Shown: in pieces, positions 58,044-64,000 of the stretch
Position numbering within the stretch: the first letter of the stretch is position 1
Layout of the letters: each line of letters begins with the position of its first letter
Assembly (NCBI GenBank): GCA_026129465.1
Contig: JAHCIA010000001.1
Span: 1,125,964-1,189,963 of the forward strand
DNA: 64,000 nucleotides
Origin: Flavobacteriales bacterium
Lineage (GTDB): Bacteria > Bacteroidota > Bacteroidia > Flavobacteriales_F > PHOS-HE28
Direction of reading: 5' to 3'
The notes under the pieces: model-generated
What the model saw: only the letters and a program-made list of their open reading frames with translations
Told to the model about the DNA's origin: nothing
Databases searched by the model: none
Made by a program: the position numbers and the translations under genes

Positions 58044-60089
58044 GCCCGGCAGTACCGCCGTGGGTACCGTGCCACCCACGTTCTGCAGGACCAGGTCGCG
58101 GTCATTGGCCCCGCCGGTGTACTTCACCTGCCCGTCGAGGTTCACATCCTCGCGGTAATAACCGCTGGCCGTGGCCGAAGGCACCGTGCCACCGATGCGT
58201 GTGAGAATGGGATCGCGGTCGTTGCCACCGCCGGTGTACTTCACCCCGTTGTCGAAGTTGGTGTCGCCACTCCACAGTGTTCGGCGCGTGCCCACCACCT
58301 TCTGTGCACCTGCGCCGCCGTACAGCGCCACCGCTCCTGTGCGCAGATCGATCGGTGCGGCCACGGCCGAGAGCGCCACCGGTGCGGCGGTCATCACACC
58401 CAGGTGGTTGCGGTGGCGCAGCGCCACGTGGTAATTGCCTGCTGCCAATGGCAGGCTCACCGCGGAGGTGCCGTCCAGGTCCACCACGTCGCCATCGCGC
58501 TGGATGAGCGCCGCGCGTGAGGCGAGCACCGTGCCCGGTTGCGCGGCACTGCGCACTTCCACCACCACCCAGTCCACGATGGCGTTCGCGCCCATCACAT
58601 TGAGCACCGCAGCCGCCACGCTCTCTCCTCCCCCGCCCACATGCATGTAGCCGATGCCGGCGTATGGTTCATTCAATGGCACCAGACCCTGCGTGCGCAG
58701 ATCATCACGCATCAGGTCCGGTCCTGATTCGTAAGGCCCATCGAGAAAGGCGCGCAGATGGACCTTCACCTCGGGAGACACGGCATACTGGTCGTAGCCA
58801 TCGAGGACAAGGACGCTGTTGGAGGGATCGAGCCAATCCCATTTGCGCTGACCGGGCGAAGGGCCATCCCAGCCCAACTCGAACTTGGCGCAACCGGTAT
58901 GCACGGTGGCGGCGTTGGTGCAGTCCTGCGCGCCTTCGGTCATGTGGCCCACGATGCGCCGGTGCTGGTCCAGCATGGTGGCCCCGCTGGAAACGGCTTC
59001 CACGATGCCCAGGTCCCAGTAGTTGCGCCACATCGGCGTGCCCCAGGCATCCACATACTCCGTTACCGGCCCGTAGTTGAAGGTGATCTTCTTCACGTCG
59101 TAGAGCGGGTGGTGGATCACCGTGCCGGATTGCGGGGTGGCGCCTGTGCGATCCCAGCCCGCGTAATAGGGCATGAAGGCCGGCGGCGGCTGGTCGAACA
59201 ACTCCACGATCACGAAATCCGCGGCACCATTGTCGGAGCGCTTGACACCACCCACCAGCGTGTGGTCCGTCGAGCCGGCATTGCCGATGCAGGCGGGCGC
59301 TTCATAATTGAAGTAGAAGACCCACTGGTGGAAGTTGATGGTGCTGCAATGCTGCGCGAGGTAGACCAGGGGCCTGCCGGGCACGGCGGTATTGTTGATC
59401 AGGGTCCCGGTGCAGCCGCCCATGTCCGGCCGGAAGAACATCACCACGGCGCGCTTCTCCATTTGCCAGGATGCGGCCTCGGGGCAGGCCATGTTGATGT
59501 GGCACGGTGAACTCTGGAAGCCCGGGTTGAAGTCGCGGTCGGTGCCACCGCGGCGGAAGAGGTCCACGGTCCCATGGCCGATGCCGTTCACGCGCAGCGC
59601 ACCCGGATGCGCGCCGGGTGGGACGTGGTACTCCAGCACCACCTGGTCGCCGGGGATCAATTCCGTGGCCATGGTGCCATCAGGCCCGCGGTTGGCCTGA
59701 TTGAAGCCGCCGATGAAGCGGGTGCGATCGGCATCGTAGAGGTAGACCATGGCGCCCGGGGGCAGGTCCCAGCGGTCGAAGCGCACGTTCATCATGGTGG
59801 CACCGGGGCTGGCGAGTAGCAGGCGGATCGATGCACCGCCATCAGGCATCAGGTTCCACTGGCCCTGCACAGGAACATCCACCGTGAGGAAGCGCGGCTC
59901 GCCCAGTTTGAAACCCGCTTCGGGCAGTTCGCCCATGGGCTCCACGGCACCCGAAAGGAAGACCGGAAGGCCGGTTTCCACCGGCACGCCAAGCTGCCAG
60001 CCGTAGGGCTGACCGCCGCGCGACAGCTGCGCCTGGGCTGCGCCCACAAGCAGGGAAAGGAAGGCCACAGGAATTAGACATCGCTTCAT
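58032..60089 (-). CDS. secreted lysyl-endopeptidase-like protein with dockerin-like tail
   Basis: 685 residues. Signal peptide 1-20 (ends AQA). The peptidase domain fits the Achromobacter lysyl endopeptidase pattern: CTGTLINNT (226-234), LAQHCSTI with His247, ADFVIVEL with Asp291, and VSSGATMLDQHRRIVGHM with Ser368, giving a complete His-Asp-Ser set; the Ser loop differs from the usual GSSGSP. Residues about 608-685 are two repeats of about 37 residues (D-x-N-x-D-x-x-VKYTG..NDRD..L...GGTVPTA) that look like calcium-binding dockerin-type EF loops. A secreted enzyme attached by calcium-dependent contact is likely. No T9SS sorting domain seen. Confidence 0.8.
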   Translation of the reverse strand: MKRCLIPVAFLSLLVGAAQAQLSRGGQPYGWQLGVPVETGLPVFLSGAVEPMGELPEAGFKLGEPRFLTVDVPVQGQWNLMPDGGASIRLLLASPGATMMNVRFDRWDLPPGAMVYLYDADRTRFIGGFNQANRGPDGTMATELIPGDQVVLEYHVPPGAHPGALRVNGIGHGTVDLFRRGGTDRDFNPGFQSSPCHINMACPEAASWQMEKRAVVMFFRPDMGGCTGTLINNTAVPGRPLVYLAQHCSTINFHQWVFYFNYEAPACIGNAGSTDHTLVGGVKRSDNGAADFVIVELFDQPPPAFMPYYAGWDRTGATPQSGTVIHHPLYDVKKITFNYGPVTEYVDAWGTPMWRNYWDLGIVEAVSSGATMLDQHRRIVGHMTEGAQDCTNAATVHTGCAKFELGWDGPSPGQRKWDWLDPSNSVLVLDGYDQYAVSPEVKVHLRAFLDGPYESGPDLMRDDLRTQGLVPLNEPYAGIGYMHVGGGGESVAAAVLNVMGANAIVDWVVVEVRSAAQPGTVLASRAALIQRDGDVVDLDGTSAVSLPLAAGNYHVALRHRNHLGVMTAAPVALSAVAAPIDLRTGAVALYGGAGAQKVVGTRRTLWSGDTNFDNGVKYTGGGNDRDPILTRIGGTVPSATASGYYREDVNLDGQVKYTGGANDRDLVLQNVGGTVPTAVLPGSLP

Positions 60090-60158
60090 GGCATGGTCGA
60101 AGATGGCATGAAGGTAAAGCCGCCTCGAGGCGGTCCCATCCACATGAACGCGACTTCT

Positions 60159-62291
60159 TCACCGGCCGATGATGACGAACTCCGTGCGGCGGTTGCGGGC
60201 CCTGCCCTCGGGCGTGTCGTTGGTGGCCACCGGCTTGGTGGGACCGAGGCCCTTGAAGCTGAGGCGCGACCCCGCGATGCCTTTCCCCTGGAGGTACTCC
60301 ATCACGGTGAAGGCGCGGTCGTGGCTCAGGGCCATGTTGTCCTCCAAGCGGCCCACACTGTCGGTGTGGCCCTCGATACGGATCTTCACCGTGGCGTTCT
60401 CCCGCAGGAATCCGATCAACTCGTCCAGGATGAATTCGCTGCTCCTGGTGATCGCCGCCGAGCCCGTGGCGAAGCGGATGTCATTCACCCGGTAGCTGCG
60501 GCCCACGGCGATCTTCTGCACGGTCATGTCCACCGTGGCGCTCCCTGCGCGCGTGGTGTCCTCGGCACTGAAGCTGCGCGAATCGAAGACATGGCCCTCC
60601 TTCTTCACGGTCATGATCACGTCGCTGCCGGGTTTGAGGCGCACAACGGTGGCGTAGCGGCCGTCGGCACTGTCCACCTTCAGCGTTTCGGTGAGGCGCG
60701 TGTCCATGTACTTGATCTCCACCGTGGCGTTGCGCACCACTTCGCCCTGCTCGTCGCGCACCTCGCCCTTCACCACCAGGATGTCCTCCGGGCGGGCTTC
60801 CTTGGGCAGTGGCGCGGTGAAGATGTCCAGTCCGCCCATGCCCTTCAGCCGGTTGCTGGCGAAGTAGGCGGTGCGGCCGTCGGCGCTCACGATCAGGCCG
60901 TGCTCATCTTCCGCGGTGTTGAAGGGGTGGCCCAGGTTCTTCGGCTTGCCCCAGGTGCCATCATCGTTCATGCGGCTGAAAAAGATGTCATAGCCGCCCG
61001 CACCGCGAAGGCCGCGTGTGAGGTCGGGCTGTCCGCGCTCGTCCACGGGCGGCCGGGCCGCGAAGTAGAGCGTGCGGCTGTCGCTGTGCAGGAAAGGCGC
61101 CTTCTCGTCGCCATCGGTGTTGATGCCCGGTACCGGAACGGCCTTGGACCATTGGCCCTGCTTGTCGCGCGTGCTTTGGTAGATGTCCAGCCCCCGGCTG
61201 CCCGGCCGGTTGGTGGCGAAGAACATGGTGCGGCCGTCGGGTGTGATGGTGGGCTGGCTCTCCCAAGTGTCCGGGCCGTTGATGCCATCGCCCAGCGGAT
61301 CGAGGCCGGTCCATTCCCACACGGAGAGGCCACGGTCGAAGTCCACGTGGTTGTCGTAGTGGCTGCGGTGGATGTCGCAATTGCGGTAGCCTCGCGCATC
61401 GGGTGGGCCGCACACGGTGACGAACATCTCCTTGTTGTTCACGCTGATGGAGACACCGCCATAGCTGTCGCCCAGGTTGAAGGGTTCCGGCAACGCGCGG
61501 CCGGCATCGAATTCCACCTGGCTGCCCTTGCGCCGCGCCTCGGTGAGCTCCTCCACTTCACGCGAGAGGATGTCGCCCTTCGCGCGCACCTTGCTCAGCC
61601 GGGTGAAGAAGAGCAGGTCGTTGTCGGGTGAGAGCATCGGCAGGTATTCGTCCGCCGGGGTGCTCACATGGGGCAGCGGTTTGGGGTCGAAGGGGACATC
61701 ACTCGCGTAGAAGTCGATGAAAAAACGCAGTTCGGGCATCAGTTCCTCCACGTCCTTCACGCGCTTGTCGTGGTCGCGCGCCAGCTTCGCCTTGTCATGC
61801 GCCGGAAAGTCGAGGAAGGCCTTGAACGCTTTGGCGGCCGGGCCGAAGGCACCGTTGGCGTATCGCATCAGGCCCAGGTGGTAGGGCACATCGCTGTGGT
61901 GCTCAGGACACTCCTTCAGCACACGCTCCAGGTAGCCGATGGCCGGTTCGTAACCACGGCCGCCGTCGCGTGCGATGCGGTAGGCGCTCATGCCCGTGCG
62001 GAACAGCACCTCGGCACGATCGGGATCGGCCTCCAGCGCGGCTTTCAATTTCTGGTGTCGCGTGCCCGCATCCTTGGCCTTGGCCGCTTCGTCCAGCAGC
62101 TTCAGCACCTTTTTGTCGGTGGGCGGGTCACAGGGGCCGGGGTCGTCCTGGGCATGGGCGAAGCTGATACAGCACACCACCATCGGCACCATGATCCAAT
62201 GCTGCCATTGGCATTTGGCCCCTGGCCTCCTGCCCAAGCGACACTTGGACAAGAGGCCAGTGGCCATCAGCAGGAAGCGGTGGCTATGCAT
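60159..62291 (-). CDS. PorE-like protein: TPR, WD40-like, carboxypeptidase-regulatory and OmpA domains
   Basis: About 710 residues; the start (62291) is uncertain and MVPMVVCC at 62192 is the alternative. Order: a signal or anchor helix ending FAHAQ, TPR repeats (HQKLKAALEADPDRAEVLFR), WD40-like PD40 strands (DRGLSVWEW, GRTMFFATNRPGSRGLDIYQ), a carboxypeptidase-regulatory domain (VVKGEVRDEQGEVV) and a C-terminal OmpA peptidoglycan-binding domain (RIEGHTDSVG, RARNRRTEFVI). This order is that of PorE of Porphyromonas, a T9SS component anchored to peptidoglycan. Because this architecture is also shared by other paralogues, the PorE name is not certain. Confidence 0.8.
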   Translation of the reverse strand: MHSHRFLLMATGLLSKCRLGRRPGAKCQWQHWIMVPMVVCCISFAHAQDDPGPCDPPTDKKVLKLLDEAAKAKDAGTRHQKLKAALEADPDRAEVLFRTGMSAYRIARDGGRGYEPAIGYLERVLKECPEHHSDVPYHLGLMRYANGAFGPAAKAFKAFLDFPAHDKAKLARDHDKRVKDVEELMPELRFFIDFYASDVPFDPKPLPHVSTPADEYLPMLSPDNDLLFFTRLSKVRAKGDILSREVEELTEARRKGSQVEFDAGRALPEPFNLGDSYGGVSISVNNKEMFVTVCGPPDARGYRNCDIHRSHYDNHVDFDRGLSVWEWTGLDPLGDGINGPDTWESQPTITPDGRTMFFATNRPGSRGLDIYQSTRDKQGQWSKAVPVPGINTDGDEKAPFLHSDSRTLYFAARPPVDERGQPDLTRGLRGAGGYDIFFSRMNDDGTWGKPKNLGHPFNTAEDEHGLIVSADGRTAYFASNRLKGMGGLDIFTAPLPKEARPEDILVVKGEVRDEQGEVVRNATVEIKYMDTRLTETLKVDSADGRYATVVRLKPGSDVIMTVKKEGHVFDSRSFSAEDTTRAGSATVDMTVQKIAVGRSYRVNDIRFATGSAAITRSSEFILDELIGFLRENATVKIRIEGHTDSVGRLEDNMALSHDRAFTVMEYLQGKGIAGSRLSFKGLGPTKPVATNDTPEGRARNRRTEFVIIGR

Positions 62292-62301
62292 CCAGGCGGA
62301 C

Positions 62302-64000
62302 CTATTTGACCGACGCGTCCTTCTCCTCCGCCTTGCGCACCAGTTCATCGCCCTGCTTGCGCGCCGCGTCCACGATGCCATCGGCACGCTTGTCGGCTTC
62401 GGCCACGGCCTGTTGCTCCTTCCTGTCCGCCTCCTGCTTGGCCTTGTCGGCCACCAGCTTGGCGGCGGCCTTGGCCAGGGGATTGGACACCTTGGCCAGT
62501 TCGTCGTCGGCGGCCTTGTAGGCCTGCGCTTTCATGTTGGCGGCTTCGCGGCGGGCGTCGGCCTTGAGCTTGTCGGACTGTGCCTGCGCCTCCGCGATGA
62601 GCCTGTCCCGCTCGGCCTTCGCGTTCGCGATAAGCTCCTCCTTGGCCTTGTCGATCTGGATGTTGATCTGCTCCTTGATCTCCTCCTTGATCACCTCCTT
62701 CACGCTGGTGGTTCCACCTGCGAAAACGGGCTTCACCACGGGCTTGTCGATGGTGCCGGTCATCTTGATGGTCACATCCAGGTTGTCGGGCACCTTCATG
62801 CCTGTGCCCAGGAAGCGGTTCGCTTCGCCCAGCAGGCCGCCCACGGTCTGGGCCGCCGCCGCTCCGAACATGGCGGTGGGCACCTTGGCGGTCATGTCGT
62901 AGTCGATGGTGTGGTCCACGAAGGCGGTGCTGCCGCCCACCCGCGCGGCGATGCGGTCGATCTTCACGTCGAAGGGGTCGGTGATCATCTTGCCGTCGCG
63001 GAACTCGTAGGTGAAGAGCACGTCCTGCAAGGTGGTGTTCTGGATCTCCTGGATCTTCAACGCCTTGGCGATGTCCACCAGCGGCTGGAATCCGTCCACC
63101 TGAACGTTGCGGGTGCGCAGGGTGCCCTTGCCCGTGAGCGTGTGGAGGTCCGGCTCCATGTGCTCGTTCAAGGTGGCCTTCATGTTCAGGTCGGTGCTGA
63201 ACCTGCCCTTGCAGGTCTTGGCGATGGGCGCCATCTTCTGCACCATGTCCACGTACTTGACGGTCTTCTCGATGTCGAGGTCCTTCACGTCGTAGCGCAG
63301 GTCGATCCGCGGCGCCTTGGGGTCTTTCGTCTCGTAGCCACCGGCCATGGCCACGCTGCCATCGAAGAGGTTGAAGAAGACGTCCTTCAGGTCCACGCGC
63401 TGATCGTGCACGCGCAACGCACCGCGCACATTGGTGAGATCGAGGTTGTCGTAGATCACTTCACCGATGCGCGTGGTGAGTGTGAAGTCGATGTTGCCGG
63501 GCACTTCGATCACGGACATTTTGCTGGTATCCGCTTCGGCGGCGGTGGTGCTCTCCGGCGACGAAGGGCCCATCAACTCATTCAGGTCGAACTTGTTGGC
63601 GGCGAGGTCGAAATTGCCGGTGAGGATGCTGTCGCGCAGCCACCATTGCAGGTAGTTGTCCAGCCGGCCCTTGGCCTGGATGGCGCTGCTGGCCACGCTG
63701 CCGTTGAAGTTGCTCATCGCGAGGAAGCGCGGGCTGAAGTCGAAGCGCAGGTCGTTGACGCCCACATCGTAGGGCAGCGAGTCGCTCTTGTACACCAGGT
63801 CCTGCAGGCGCATGAAGCCCTCGGCGGTGAACTTCTCGTAACGCTGCGCCTCCACGTCACTGATGCGTCCCTTCATGCGAACGTCGGCGTTGAAGCGCCC
63901 CTTGAGGTCCTCCTCCATGGGCACCACCTGCTTCAAGCTGGCGAGGTCCAGGGCGGCCTTCAGTTCGGCGTCCACGTTGGGGTCGCTGATGGGTGTGGTC
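62302..64000 (-). CDS. AsmA-like protein, 5' end outside window
   Basis: At least 566 codons are visible and the frame is open to the right edge. Segments such as VQVDGFQPLVDIAKALKIQE and NTTLQDVLFTYEFRDGKMIT are typical of AsmA-family periplasmic proteins, which help bring lipids to the outer membrane. The last 130 residues (KEEIKEQINIQIDKAKEELI and onward) form a long charged coiled coil, unusual for the family, ending EKDASVK. It is 10 bases upstream of the PorE-like gene, so they may share a transcript. The N-terminal part cannot be judged. Confidence 0.75.
   Translation of the reverse strand, partial: TTPISDPNVDAELKAALDLASLKQVVPMEEDLKGRFNADVRMKGRISDVEAQRYEKFTAEGFMRLQDLVYKSDSLPYDVGVNDLRFDFSPRFLAMSNFNGSVASSAIQAKGRLDNYLQWWLRDSILTGNFDLAANKFDLNELMGPSSPESTTAAEADTSKMSVIEVPGNIDFTLTTRIGEVIYDNLDLTNVRGALRVHDQRVDLKDVFFNLFDGSVAMAGGYETKDPKAPRIDLRYDVKDLDIEKTVKYVDMVQKMAPIAKTCKGRFSTDLNMKATLNEHMEPDLHTLTGKGTLRTRNVQVDGFQPLVDIAKALKIQEIQNTTLQDVLFTYEFRDGKMITDPFDVKIDRIAARVGGSTAFVDHTIDYDMTAKVPTAMFGAAAAQTVGGLLGEANRFLGTGMKVPDNLDVTIKMTGTIDKPVVKPVFAGGTTSVKEVIKEEIKEQINIQIDKAKEELIANAKAERDRLIAEAQAQSDKLKADARREAANMKAQAYKAADDELAKVSNPLAKAAAKLVADKAKQEADRKEQQAVAEADKRADGIVDAARKQGDELVRKAEEKDASVK

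Overview
The window looks like the chromosome of a GC-rich member of the Bacteroidota, probably Flavobacteriales-like. The evidence is PorQ and a PorE-like OmpA protein of the type IX secretion system (T9SS), several secreted proteins with apparent T9SS C-terminal sorting domains, DUF6090, DUF2490 and DUF4468-like proteins, a two-EF-loop dockerin-like tail, and many TAnnTTTG-like -7 promoter boxes. I see no rRNA, tRNA, CRISPR array or complete insertion sequence. Long antisense reading frames are common because of the GC content and were left out.

Layout. (1) 1-2904: a tandem array of DUF6090 membrane-anchored paralogues with near-identical 5' ends and divergent 3' ends, separated by decayed gene starts and paired 13-bp palindromes; a further paralogue lies at 50156. 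(2) 2983-12151: a Yip1-like membrane protein, a di-heme cytochrome c with a DUF4386-like membrane protein divergent from an AraC regulator, several uncharacterised genes, an alpha/beta hydrolase, and a SAM methyltransferase with a second AraC regulator. (3) 12279-14594: a compact five-gene operon made of a Cys-Cys-repeat peptide, a PIG-L/LmbE hydrolase, an ECF sigma factor with a cysteine-rich tail, and two small Cys-containing proteins; the last four genes are joined by ATGA overlaps or a 3-nt gap. It is a candidate metal- or thiol-response unit. (4) 17095-24326: a defence-like island with DUF433-HicB-HicA, an HNH endonuclease, a MazG-like pyrophosphohydrolase, a SPARTA operon (TIR-APAZ plus short prokaryotic Argonaute), a convergent gene joining a class III cyclase-like domain to a LOTUS/OST-HTH domain, and a nucleotidyltransferase pair. 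Base composition falls clearly from about 19.1 to 23.3 kb, suggesting transfer.

(5) 23562-26880: an intact paaZ-type gene on the minus strand, two broken copies of its 3' end (one carrying two frame-preserving palindromic insertions) and a non-coding repeat element. (6) 27127-42601: secreted T9SS cargo, prolyl oligopeptidase, signalling genes (HisKA_2 kinase, two response regulators and a small kinase), a NYN/cold-shock protein, PaaY and a GlmU-family protein. (7) 42731-57231: housekeeping genes (lon, queA, porQ, cmk, desaturase, rimK), a solitary C5 DNA methyltransferase, pirin, a PAP2-type protein and a GT22-like glycosyltransferase. (8) 57264-64000: TerC, a secreted lysyl-endopeptidase-like protein, the PorE-like protein and the 3' part of an AsmA-like gene that leaves the window.

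The strongest leads are the Cys-rich sigma operon, the cyclase-LOTUS gene facing SPARTA, the constant/variable DUF6090 array, the frame-preserving palindromic inserts, and a recurring promoter box 4-8 nt before the start codon that implies near-leaderless mRNAs.
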